Shown: positions 34,630 to 43,700 of the stretch, one piece after another | Position numbering within the stretch: the stretch's first letter is position 1 | Layout of the letters: every line of letters begins with the position of its first letter | The notes under the pieces: model-generated | The model's input: the letters and a program-made list of their open reading frames with translations, nothing else | Database searches by the model: none | Told to the model about the DNA's origin: nothing | NCBI RefSeq assembly: GCF_014842925.1 | Contig: NZ_JACYXJ010000006.1 | Location: 372,001 to 436,000, forward strand | Length of the DNA stretch: 64,000 nucleotides | Source of the DNA: Roseibium polysiphoniae | Lineage (GTDB): Bacteria > Pseudomonadota > Alphaproteobacteria > Rhizobiales > Stappiaceae | Direction of reading: 5' to 3' | Program-made: the position numbers and the translations under genes

Positions 34630-36216
34630 ATGGCCAATGCCGATTCACAGGAAGCAGTCTTCGCGTTTTTGATGGCCATGCCAGTCAATGAAAAGGAGCA
34701 AGCAGGCATCACGAGGATCGACACCCACGCCAATGTTGTCTTTCTGGCCGGCTCAAAGGCTTACAAGGTCAAGCGCTCGGTAAAATTCCCCTTTTTGGAC
34801 TACTCCACGCTGGCCAAACGCGCTGAGGCATGCCAACGCGAGATCAGCCACAACATCCGAAATGCTGCTCAGATCTACATTGAGGCCCTGCCGATTACCT
34901 GCGACGCAGACGGACACCTTGCCATCGACGGTCCGGGGGAGACAATCGAGTGGGTCGTGGTCATGAACCGCTTCGAGCAGGACAGGCAGCTCGATCATGT
35001 TGCGAATGACGGACCACTGTCCAAAGGCCTTTGCGATGATCTGGCGGACATGCTTGTGAGCGCCCACGCGGCTGCACCGAAAAAACCGGAGGCGGCACAG
35101 GGCTTCTTCAAAGAACTGGCGAGCTATGTCGATCAGAATGAGGTCGCGTTTGCCGAACATCCGGACCTTTTCCCGCCGCAAGCCGCCGAACACCTCACAC
35201 GTCAATCACGCCTCTGGCTGGAGCGGATAGAGCCACTGCTGATGAAACGCGGCGCGGATGGCCATATCCGCCTCTGCCATGGTGACGCGCACATGCGCAA
35301 CATCGTTGTGCTGGACGGAAAACCGGTTCTGTTCGACGCAATCGAGTTTTCTGATGCGATGGCGACAACGGATACCCTCTATGACCTTGCCTTTCTCCTT
35401 ATGGACCTATGGGAGAACGATCAGCGCCCGGCGGCAAACCTGGTCTTTAACCGCTATTTCGACAAGCTTCCATTCGACACGCACGATGGCGCAAGCAAAT
35501 TGCAAGGCCTTGCCGCCCTCCCTTTCTACTTGATGATGCGCGCTGCAATTCGCGCCAAAATCGCAGCCAGCGCGGCAAAAACCCAGCACAATGAAACGGA
35601 CAGGCGCGCGAAAGAAGAACAAGCCGTGTCCTATTTCAGCCAGGCCATAGCCTTCCTGGATCCTGTCGAGCCTGATCTCGTTGCAATCGGCGGGTTTTCC
35701 GGCACCGGCAAGACCACTCTTGCCTACGCTCTCGCACCGGACATCGGCCGCGCACCCGGGGCCCGCGTTCTGCGCACAGACATCGAGCGCAAGAAACGGC
35801 TTGGTCTGTCCGAAACACAAAAAGCGCCCGCCGAGGCCTATACGCGGGCGGCGACTGAAGCGGTTTACGACGCTCTCGACAAGGCTCTGCAAACGACGCT
35901 CGCGAGCGGACACTCAGCACTGTTCGATGCCGTATTTGCTGACGAGAAAGAACGTGCACGGATCGAACAACTCGCAAAGGCGGTAGAAGCAAGGTTCTGC
36001 GGCCTGTGGCTGGACGCGCCGGCCGAGACTTTGATGGCACGCGTTTCGACGCGGCAGGGAGATGCGTCAGACGCCACAACGGAGGTGGTTGACCTGCAGC
36101 TGAGCTATGACCTCGGGGACATGACCTGGACTGTCATCGACGCAGGACATGAACCGACTGTCACGCTGAAAAACGCGAAAGAGGTGATCGGCGGGATTTT
36201 GCCTCAAAATCCATAG
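34630..36216 (+). CDS. Aminoglycoside-phosphotransferase-like/P-loop kinase fusion
   Basis: A 528-residue two-domain protein. The N-terminal half has the kinase-like phosphotransferase fold with RLCHGDAHMRNIVV (catalytic Asp and Asn of the HGDxHxxN loop, about residue 220) and the metal-binding FDAIEF. The C-terminal third has a Walker A loop GGFSGTGKTTLAYALA (about residues 355-370) and resembles predicted kinases of the zeta-toxin/AAA_33 type. Fusions of this sort are widespread but uncharacterised. The start at 34630 has GGGAAAG upstream; ATG at 34582 is an alternative. The stop overlaps the convergent azlD stop region by 13 bases. Both domains keep their catalytic residues. Confidence 0.85.
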   Translation: MANADSQEAVFAFLMAMPVNEKEQAGITRIDTHANVVFLAGSKAYKVKRSVKFPFLDYSTLAKRAEACQREISHNIRNAAQIYIEALPITCDADGHLAIDGPGETIEWVVVMNRFEQDRQLDHVANDGPLSKGLCDDLADMLVSAHAAAPKKPEAAQGFFKELASYVDQNEVAFAEHPDLFPPQAAEHLTRQSRLWLERIEPLLMKRGADGHIRLCHGDAHMRNIVVLDGKPVLFDAIEFSDAMATTDTLYDLAFLLMDLWENDQRPAANLVFNRYFDKLPFDTHDGASKLQGLAALPFYLMMRAAIRAKIAASAAKTQHNETDRRAKEEQAVSYFSQAIAFLDPVEPDLVAIGGFSGTGKTTLAYALAPDIGRAPGARVLRTDIERKKRLGLSETQKAPAEAYTRAATEAVYDALDKALQTTLASGHSALFDAVFADEKERARIEQLAKAVEARFCGLWLDAPAETLMARVSTRQGDASDATTEVVDLQLSYDLGDMTWTVIDAGHEPTVTLKNAKEVIGGILPQNP

Positions 36217-36524
36217 GCGCGAGCGGCAGCAGCGGCGGCAACGGCGCATACCACCGCGATGATGTCTTTCCTCAAGAGCGCCATGGCCGTTCCAGAAACG
36301 ATGATGCAAAGAACGACTGGCACTCCGCCCTTGAACGCGATGGGCAAGATCGTAGAGACGATGATCGCACCCGGCAGAGACTCCAGCGCCTTTCGAACAC
36401 GCGTTGTGAGCGGTATCCGGCCCATCACCCAATAACCACCTGCGCGCATCATGTAGGTCACAGCCGTCATCATCAGGACGGCGGCAACAAACAAGCCATC
36501 GGCGCCAACGCTTGTCTCAATCAT
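36204..36524 (-). CDS. azlD: AzlD-family branched-chain amino acid exporter subunit
   Basis: A 106-residue membrane protein with about four hydrophobic segments and the AzlD-type stretch LMMTAVTYMMRAGGYWVMGRIPLTTRVRKALESLPGAIIVSTILP. AzlD works with AzlC to export branched-chain amino acids or analogues. The chosen start at 36524 overlaps the end of azlC by eight bases, as usual for this pair; an upstream start at 36560 would lengthen the overlap without similarity. Confidence 0.88.
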   Translation of the reverse strand: MIETSVGADGLFVAAVLMMTAVTYMMRAGGYWVMGRIPLTTRVRKALESLPGAIIVSTILPIAFKGGVPVVLCIIVSGTAMALLRKDIIAVVCAVAAAAAARAYGF

Positions 36525-37221
36525 CCAGGAAAGCTCCCGCCAGCGCCCCGGAAATGGCACCGGTCAGAATGCCCCAATAGCCGCCCAGCTCATACCAGGT
36601 CAGAACAGCGACACCACCGGCGATTGCCCAGCTTATTGTCTGACGCTTGCCTTTCCAGAGCGGAATAAGCAGGGCGATGAAGAAGGCTGGCATCACGACA
36701 TCGAGCCCCCAGGCTTTCGGATCGCTGACCAGACTGCCGAAGAAATACCCGGGCACCACTGACAGCGACCAGATGCACCACATGAAAAGGCCGCTGCCGA
36801 GGAAAATACCCCAGTCGCGTTCGCCCTTGTCATACTCGCGAAGCGCGATCAGCCAATTGATGTCGGTCAGAAAGAAAAGGGCCGGATAGGTTCGCGATGA
36901 CGGCACTTGCCCCAGCCAGGGGCGCAGGCTCGCGCCAATCAAGAGCATGCGCATGTTGACCGCAGCCACGACACCAACCATCGCAAAGATCACGCCCCAG
37001 GTCATCGGGGCCGTGTAGACCTCCATGGCTACGAACTGAGAGGCCCCGGCAAAGACGAATGAATTGAACATCAGCGTCTCAGCGAACGTCAGCCCTTTCT
37101 GCGCAGCGACTGTTCCAAAGACAGCGCCGAACGCGACGGTCCCCGGAAGAGCCGGTATACAGAACTGCGCGCCTCGCAGGCAGCCTGCGGAGGTGATCGT
37201 AACTGGAGGGCTTGCAGTCAT
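36517..37221 (-). CDS. azlC: AzlC-family branched-chain amino acid exporter
   Basis: A 234-residue inner-membrane protein with five to six helices. The AzlC signature is present: LPGTVAFGAVFGTVAAQKGLTFAETLMFNSFVFAGASQFVAMEVY near residues 25-70 and AAVNMRMLLIGASLRPWL near 90-110. It forms an exporter with AzlD encoded immediately downstream. No Lrp-type regulator, which often accompanies azlCD, is adjacent. Confidence 0.92.
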   Translation of the reverse strand: MTASPPVTITSAGCLRGAQFCIPALPGTVAFGAVFGTVAAQKGLTFAETLMFNSFVFAGASQFVAMEVYTAPMTWGVIFAMVGVVAAVNMRMLLIGASLRPWLGQVPSSRTYPALFFLTDINWLIALREYDKGERDWGIFLGSGLFMWCIWSLSVVPGYFFGSLVSDPKAWGLDVVMPAFFIALLIPLWKGKRQTISWAIAGGVAVLTWYELGGYWGILTGAISGALAGAFLDD

Positions 37222-37415
37222 TACGGCCTACTCCCGCGCTGGCCTTGGCGCCTCGCGGGTTCTACGACAATCGTTTTCCAAAAGACTCAAGCTGTTTATG
37301 AAACCAGCTCAGTGTGCTGATTGTTACAATGGCCGATAACCACCTCAAGAACCAATGATATTCGTTGATCAGATCATTCAAGAAATGGATCGACGCCAAA
37401 GGCCCGCAAAGACGC

Positions 37416-38243
37416 CTACATCATCACGTCGTAAATCATGCGCAAACCGGTAAAGCCGAGGAAGAGCGCAAAGATCAGCTTGAGCTTCGAGGGGGCGATT
37501 GTATGCGCAATTTTTGCCCCAAGTGGCGCAGCGTAGGTCGATGCCGGAATGATCAAGAAGAAGCCGATGAGATTGACATAACCCAGCGAGAACGGCGGGC
37601 GTCCCTCCGCCTCCCAACCGAAGTAAATCGACATGAGCGTGCCAGGCACCGCGATGATCAGACCAATGGCTGCTGCTGTTCCAACCGCCTTGCGGATTGG
37701 ATAGGAAAACAGCGTCAGAGTGGGAACGCCGAGCGTTCCTCCGCCGATGCCCATCATCACCGAAATGCCACCAATCAAAAGACCCATGAGCTCCTTGAAG
37801 GGGGAACCCGGCAGCTTTTCGGCGATGGCAGAACCTTCTTTGCGCAAGAGCATGTTTGCAGACACCACAAGCGCCACGACGCCAAATATCAGCGTCAATG
37901 CACCGCCGGAAAGGTTGCCGGCGAGCGTCGCGCCGCCAATGACACCGAGCGCGATCGCCCACCACCAGCTTTTCAGCAAATCCACATCGACGCTGCCGCG
38001 CTTCCAATGGGCACGTGCGGAGGATGTTCCGGTCGCCAGGATCGTCGCGAGCGAGGTGCCGACCGCCAAGTGCATGAGCACGTCTTGATCAATGCCGAGG
38101 CCGGAGAACATGTAATAGAGCACCGGCACGATCACGATGCCGCCGCCGACGCCGAGCAGGCCCGCAATAATTCCAGCCACAACGCCTGTTGCCAGCAATG
38201 CGCCCGCCAGGAGCGCTAATGAAACCAGGCTTATGTCTTCCAT
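37416..38243 (-). CDS. TauE/SafE-family anion exporter
   Basis: A 275-residue membrane protein with about eight hydrophobic helices. Both family repeats are visible: GIIAGLLGVGGGIVIVPVLYY near residues 24-45 and GISVMMGIGGGTLGVPTLTLFSYPIRKAVGTAAAIGL near 138-175. Members export sulfite, sulfoacetate or other organosulfur or carboxylate anions. It is a single gene, 194 bases downstream of azlC with the same orientation reversed in order, so no partner identifies the substrate. Confidence 0.92.
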   Translation of the reverse strand: MEDISLVSLALLAGALLATGVVAGIIAGLLGVGGGIVIVPVLYYMFSGLGIDQDVLMHLAVGTSLATILATGTSSARAHWKRGSVDVDLLKSWWWAIALGVIGGATLAGNLSGGALTLIFGVVALVVSANMLLRKEGSAIAEKLPGSPFKELMGLLIGGISVMMGIGGGTLGVPTLTLFSYPIRKAVGTAAAIGLIIAVPGTLMSIYFGWEAEGRPPFSLGYVNLIGFFLIIPASTYAAPLGAKIAHTIAPSKLKLIFALFLGFTGLRMIYDVMM

Positions 38244-38441
38244 GCGGACGTTCCCCCATCAGTTGCTATGTAATTTCGGCAACACTCGCCGCCCCTTTTG
38301 CAAGTGGAAGCACTTTCCCCCTACCGGCCACCAGCAACCATCCTTAGGATGATCGCTGCCGGATCCAGACTGCCAAGATCTTCTTAATTGCATACAATTT
38401 TTAAAGCAAGGCCATCAAATGTCGACAATTTCGCTTCTGCA

Positions 38442-38984
38442 ATGACCGCCCAATTTCACCTTGCCGTCTATACATTCGGCCAATTTCTCGACAGGGCAGA
38501 CTCTCCCAAAATCGCTAGCTTCTTCGAGATAGAACCCTCGGTTTTGACCGCCCTTGAAAAAGCACCGGGCTTTTTATCGCGCTCGGGATATGACAGCGAC
38601 ACGGGCCCTGCGAGTTGGGGCGTCCAGGTTTTTCCGCGGTTCTGGGAAGACAACGGTGATGGCTGGGCGCCATCTACCCTCTCACTCTGGAGCAGCGTCG
38701 AAGCTATTGCCGCGGCGACCTACCACGGTGAGCACGGAGCCGCCTATCGACGCGGTCGCGAGTGGAACGTTCTGCCAAACGGCTGGACCGGATACGCACT
38801 CTGGTGGGTCAAGGCAGGACATCAGCCGGATTGGGCTGAAGCTGTCGAACGGCATGAGTATCTGGCCGATCATGGCGATGGCCCGAGAGCCTTCACCTTC
38901 AAGCGACCATTTGATCCACATGGACAGGTGGCGCAGCTGGATGCGACCGAGGTCAAGCGACTGGCCAGTCTGCCACGCGCATAA
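38442..38984 (+). CDS. DUF3291 family protein
   Basis: A 180-residue soluble protein with the DUF3291 pattern: FHLAVYTFGQFLDRADSPKIASFFEIEPSVLTALEKAPGFLSRSGY at the N-terminus, WSSVEAIAAATYHGEHGAAYRRGREW in the middle and ALWWVKAGHQPDWAEAVERHEYLADHGDGPRAFTFKRPF near the end. The fold is probably a dimeric alpha-beta barrel like antibiotic-biosynthesis monooxygenases, but no function is established. The ATG at 38442 gives the usual family N-terminus; a longer frame from 38388 does not. Confidence 0.85.
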   Translation: MTAQFHLAVYTFGQFLDRADSPKIASFFEIEPSVLTALEKAPGFLSRSGYDSDTGPASWGVQVFPRFWEDNGDGWAPSTLSLWSSVEAIAAATYHGEHGAAYRRGREWNVLPNGWTGYALWWVKAGHQPDWAEAVERHEYLADHGDGPRAFTFKRPFDPHGQVAQLDATEVKRLASLPRA

Positions 38985-39011
38985 TTCAGAAAATTTGATG
39001 TTTTTGAGAAA

Positions 39012-39088
39012 TGGTACAGACGAGTGGATTCGAACCACCGACCTTCGGAGCCACAATCCGACGCTCTAACCAACTGAGCTACGTCTGC
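39012..39088 (-). tRNA. tRNA-His (GTG), CCA encoded
   Basis: A full 77-base cloverleaf on the minus strand. Acceptor stem GCAGACG/CGTCTGT (first pair G-U), D arm GCTC...GAGC, anticodon stem TCGGA/TCCGA with loop TTGTGGC giving anticodon GTG, T arm GGTGG-TTCGAAT-CCACT, discriminator A73 and encoded CCA. The base before position 1 is T, so the G-1 usual for tRNA-His is not encoded. Loss of G-1 together with A73 is known from a large group of Alphaproteobacteria. Confidence 0.95.
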
Positions 39089-39278
39089 ATGTCGCGATAC
39101 GTTCGTATCGAAGTGGCGCGGACCATATGAGTGATGGCCCCCGTTTGCAAGGGGTCTTCTATCGCTCTTTCCAACTGTCCACAAGGGTGAAATTGGAGCA
39201 ATTTACGGCTTTGATCTCACCTCTCAAGAGCCTGTGCAAAAGTGCTGACGAAGCCCCAGAGCCCTTCTAGCGACAATG

Positions 39279-39312
39279 AAAAACCCCGGAACCATGACTG
39301 GTTCCGGGGTTT
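39279..39312 (-). terminator. Rho-independent terminator of the larger phasin gene
   Basis: Perfect 14-base arms (39281-39294 and 39299-39312) around a four-base loop, followed on the minus strand by five T. The stem itself ends AAA/TTT, so some activity in the + direction is possible. Apart from this and the tRNA, the 38985-39353 gap holds nothing recognisable. Confidence 0.9.
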
Positions 39313-39353
39313 GAATTCAATGCCGACAAATGGCTGGCGATATGGCCAGAACC

Positions 39354-39866
39354 TTAGGCGGCTTTCATGTCCTTGAAGGACTTTTCAAAAGCGTCCTTAA
39401 CAGGCGCCGACACATCCGAGCTCAGCTTGGTTGCGAATTCCTGCATGTCCTTTGCCTGAGAGGACAGGGCATCGAACTGCTGGCGTGCGAAAGTGGACTG
39501 AAGTTCGATCGCTTCAGCCAAAGTCTTTGCAGCCATTACGTCCTTGATGAACGTGAAAGCAGCGTCGGTGTTCGCCTTGGCCGCATCAACAGCCTTGTGG
39601 TTGAACTCAACCGCGCCCTGACGGGAAGTCTCAAAGGTATCTTCCATTACGTCGGTCGCATCTTCAGCGGCCGTCTTCACCTTGGCATATGCGTCGCGAG
39701 CCTGCTCGATGCCTTTTTCCGTGGCTTCACGGAATGCAGCAGGGACTTCCATCTTCGGCATAGAAAATGCCTCGAAGTCGCCAAACGGGGTGGCCGGAGC
39801 CGCCTTGGTGGATTTGGTTGCACGTGCCTTGGGAGCAGCTTTCGCTGTGGTCGTTGTCTCTGTCAT
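39354..39866 (-). CDS. Phasin family protein
   Basis: A 170-residue phasin, a coat protein of polyhydroxyalkanoate granules. The N-terminal 30 residues are Ala/Lys/Thr-rich and disordered (TTTTAKAAPKARATKSTKAAP). The helical phasin domain (about 40-160) contains FREATEKGIEQARDAYAKVKTAAEDATDVMEDTFETSRQGAVEFNHKAVDAAKANTDAAFTFIKDVMAAKTLAEAIELQSTFARQQF. The basic tail resembles that of DNA-binding phasins, which tether granules to the nucleoid; that is inference. A second phasin gene lies upstream, each with its own terminator. Confidence 0.92.
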   Translation of the reverse strand: MTETTTTAKAAPKARATKSTKAAPATPFGDFEAFSMPKMEVPAAFREATEKGIEQARDAYAKVKTAAEDATDVMEDTFETSRQGAVEFNHKAVDAAKANTDAAFTFIKDVMAAKTLAEAIELQSTFARQQFDALSSQAKDMQEFATKLSSDVSAPVKDAFEKSFKDMKAA

Positions 39867-40066
39867 GATGTCATCTCCATAATTTCGGATGCGATCATCA
39901 TTGAACTGTTCGGTCTGACAAACTTCATCGTGTCAGGCCTCTCGTCATCCGCAAACGCAATATAGGGAAACCTCTGCTGCATTGCAATATTATTTTGCAC
40001 TGCACAATTAATTTTTTTCAATCAGACGCTGCGTTAATTGCAAACTCGCCCCATGCGATGCGAGCA

Positions 40067-40102
40067 ATAAAAAACCGGCGAGGGCATAAGCCGACGCCGG
40101 TT
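40067..40102 (-). terminator. Rho-independent terminator of the smaller phasin gene
   Basis: Arms AACCGGCG (40073-40080) and CGCCGGTT (40095-40102) with a 14-base loop, followed on the minus strand by six T/A-rich bases (TTTTTT from 40072 to 40067 with one A). It lies 24 bases after the stop of the gene ending at 40126. Confidence 0.85.
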
Positions 40103-40125
40103 CGCGAGTTCCAAATAAACTTCGA

Positions 40126-40512
40126 TCAGCTTTTCTTCGCGGCCTTGGCAACATCCTGGGCCGCCTTGGTGGCCGTGCTGGACAGGTCACGCGCCTGCTC
40201 ACCAAGAGCCTCCATCTGGCTGCGCAGATAGGTCTGCTGAAGACCCATCATTTCCTCGACGTCCTTCGCACGGACCAGCTGCTGTGCAAACTTGAAGGCC
40301 GCGTCCATGTGTTCTTCGGCGAAGGAAAGCGTCTTGCGATTGACATCGCTTGCACCGCTCTTGGCGACGGATGTGGAATCTTCCACGTTCTCGACGGCCT
40401 TCTGGGTCACATTCATGAAGTCATCGAAGGCCTTGCGAGCCTGATCTACGCTCTTTTCGGCAAAGTCACGCATTTGATCGGGAATTTCGAAACCATCGTT
40501 ATCGCTGGCCAT
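40126..40512 (-). CDS. Phasin family protein (short)
   Basis: A 128-residue phasin-2-type protein with MRDFAEKSVDQARKAFDDFMNVTQKAVENVEDSTSVAKSGASDVNRKTLSFAEEHMDAAFKFAQQLVRAKDVEEMMGLQQTYLRSQMEALGEQARDL, almost wholly helical. The end is Ala/Lys-rich. It lacks the basic N-terminal extension of its neighbour at 39354, so the two paralogues may differ in granule or nucleoid attachment. The intervening 259 bases allow separate promoters. Confidence 0.92.
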   Translation of the reverse strand: MASDNDGFEIPDQMRDFAEKSVDQARKAFDDFMNVTQKAVENVEDSTSVAKSGASDVNRKTLSFAEEHMDAAFKFAQQLVRAKDVEEMMGLQQTYLRSQMEALGEQARDLSSTATKAAQDVAKAAKKS

Positions 40513-40772
40513 GGATCCAGTTCCTCAACTCTCGTGCCACATCTAACCCATCCAAGCGGGACGCTCAGGGCGTGTGAGATTTCCTACCATGCCCTCAGGG
40601 TTACGGCAAATCTGACAAGCACAATTAACCACGCCTTCATGGAAGACCTTTAGGACCCCGGCTTTGCGTGGACGCTCGGCTAAGGAAACGGTATTAACAA
40701 GGTGTTTACCAGTTCCGACCTCGTTCCCGAAGACAATCGGAATTGCGTCGCAGTCGCTTTCGGAGTTGAGCC

Positions 40773-43700
40773 ATGGACAACCAGCTACAAACATTCATGG
40801 AACTCAGCGCCGCTCCAGAGTTGGCCGGGCTCTGTGAAGACCCACGCGCCGCGTGGGTCTGGTCAGCTGACGGCTCAAGGATCCTGTGGGCGAACGCGGC
40901 CGGCGCCGCCTTTTTTTCGGTTCGGGATGTCCGCGGCTTCAGCCGTCTTTCGGGACTGACCCGGTCCCCCGCCAGACCTCATATTGCACGCATTGCGACG
41001 TCCGGTTCCACAGATCGCTTGAGCATTGACCGTCTGCGGTTTTACCGTGGACTTCGCGTGATGCTCCTGACGTGCCAATGCCGCAGGCTGACGCTTGCCG
41101 ACGGTCATGACGCCGCCCTTATCGTCTGCGGCGACAAGGGCGTTTCCACAACGGATGCTCCCCTGCCGGCGTTTCTGGCCTTGCTGGCCGACGCCGACCA
41201 CAGCTCATTTGTCATGGAGGGAGACAATGTCGTCCTGCGTGCAGGTGCGCTGACTGGCCATCCGGAAACCCTCGAACTGCCAGAGGATCAGCGCAACTTG
41301 TCTGGCCCGCTCGCAATGCAGGATCGCTTGCATGATGGTGCCATCGCATTGATCGATGACACCCGGCAACTGGTGCTCCTCGAAAACGCGCCGCTTGACC
41401 CTTCCGGGGATGAAGACGAAGCCGTCGACCATGCGCGCGAAGATGAGCCGGCTTCAACTGGAGGCGTAGTTGCAGCCCCTGTGAGCCTCGATCTTCCAGC
41501 CCCCGAGAGCGACACCGCCGACGATCTCATCACGATTTCAGACGATGCAATTGTGGAAGAAGCCCCTAAAGACGTAGCGCCAGAGGATGAAGACGCTTCC
41601 CAATCAGATGATCTTCTCGGCTCAGCTGACGAAGATACCGCGGGCGCCTGGTCTCGCGCTCAAGACATTGCCGAAGACGAAGGCACCGAACCAGTGTTCC
41701 GCAGCGAGGGCGTCCTTCTTCAACAGGTCAGCGCCGACACCGGCGACGGTCTGATGCCAGAGACCAGCAACGTCAGCATGCCGCCTCTGGCGCGCGCACA
41801 AGACGAAGACGCACAACCCGCCGGCTTCCAATTTGCTCCAAGAAGACGCCCCATAAGATTTGCCTGGAAGATGGACATCGACCAGCGCTTCACCTTCATC
41901 TCCGAAGAGTTTGGCGAGACGCTCGGGCCACGAGCCGCGAACATTGTCGGCATGACCTGGAGTGACGTCTCAGACCAGTTTGATCTGGACGTCACCGGCA
42001 GCATCGCCCGTGCGCTTGACCGCCGCGACACATGGAGCGGCAAGACCATCGAGTGGCCTGTCACCGGCGCTGCGCTTCGCGTGCCCGTGGACATGGCAGC
42101 CCTTCCCGCCTTTGATCGCGACCGCGAATTCGAAGGATATCGGGGCTTTGGCGTTTGCCGGACGGCGGATGCCATCGTCGACCCACTCGCGCCACTTTTG
42201 ACCACCGAAGACGACGCAGACCTCACGGTTCCAGAAAATGATGAGGTCGAAGAAAACTCGGTAGCGGCTGAAGATGAGGCTACAGACATCTCCGAGAACG
42301 ACGACACGCCTTCCGACGCTATGGATACGACCGAAACGGTGCTTGAAGCTGAGGTGGATGCGGTTCCTTCGGACGACGACCTGGAGATCGAAGGTCCGGC
42401 ACCTTCAGTCCCCCTCGCCTCCAAAGATGCATTGCCGGAGACCCCATCGGACAATGGTGGAGACCTCCTAAGTGAAGTTGACGCGACTGATGCATCCGAT
42501 GAGGTAGAGGTCACCCTTGGCGACGAAACCCAAGTGGAAGATCCGGAGCAAGACCTTCGTGAAAAGCCCGCCTCTCCGCTTGAGGGCGGCACGCTTTTAG
42601 GTGCGAGCGCTGCCGCCTGGCTGGACAACATCAATGTTCAGGGCCAGTCTGAAAGTTCCTCGACATCAGAGTTCCTCGAGGAACAAGAACCGGCAGAACC
42701 TGAAGACCCAGGTCTTCTTTCTGGTGATGATCGAGAAGAAGCCTCTGAGCTTACCGAAGCCGAAGAATCCGGCGATAGTGCCGACGACGTTCCTTCTGAA
42801 GACGCGGCAACCGACGCCGCGCCGGTTTCGCGCGAGCCTGAGAACCAGGCCGTTGCCGAAGAAAAGACCACTGAGGAAAGCGATCTCAGCGGCATCTCGG
42901 GCACCGCGCCCTTGCGTCCTCGAGAAATCGAGACAGCGGTAAAGACGCTCGCCAAAGACTATGGCCGAAAAAATCAGGAAGAATTGCCGCTCAATCCGCT
43001 CTCGGAGATCACCACCTCCAAGGATGCCTCGGCCGACGAGCAAAAGGCGGACGCTTCGAGCGTCTCCTTGGACGAAAATGATGCCCGCGTCCCTGGGCAA
43101 TCCGAGCCGATTGATGAAGAGCTGGATTTCTTCGAGGAGACGGCAGCGTTTCGCGACGAGGAAGAACCGGACAACGGGATCTCTGCGACCGATGAAGGTG
43201 ACCTAACCCTGCCGGAAGACGCTGGGTTCGGGGCTGCACATATCAGCCTGATTTCCGGCGAAAATGATAACGGCCCAAAGGCTGGTACAAACGCACCGGA
43301 AGATGACGGCAAGGTCGTGTCGATCACGCGCAAACCACAGCTGGTCCCGGTCGATACATCACGCCTGTCAAAACCCGAAAAAGCGGCCTTCCGGAAAATC
43401 GCCGAGGCTCTGGGCGCCCGCCTGGAAGGGGATATGGACGGCGACGAGAATGACAATTTCGATGAGGAAACTCAAAACGAGCTCGCCAAGGCGATTGAAC
43501 CGCCGCGCGCCGGACCGATCGATCCCCGTCTGCTCGACCGCCTGCCGATTGGAATTGCCATCGCCCGGGACCGCGATGTGCTTTATGCCAATGACACGCT
43601 TCTAGACCTGCTCGGCTACTCCGACTTGAAGGGCCTCACCGAGGCTGGAGGGCTCGAAGCGGTTTTTGTCGAAGATGATGATGACGACGCACTTCCTGAC

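Noticed and set aside
40543-40794. Frame of 83 codons with several Cys on the minus strand before the kinase
   Set aside because: No ribosome-binding site, overlaps the start of the 1,419-residue kinase gene, and no conserved pattern.
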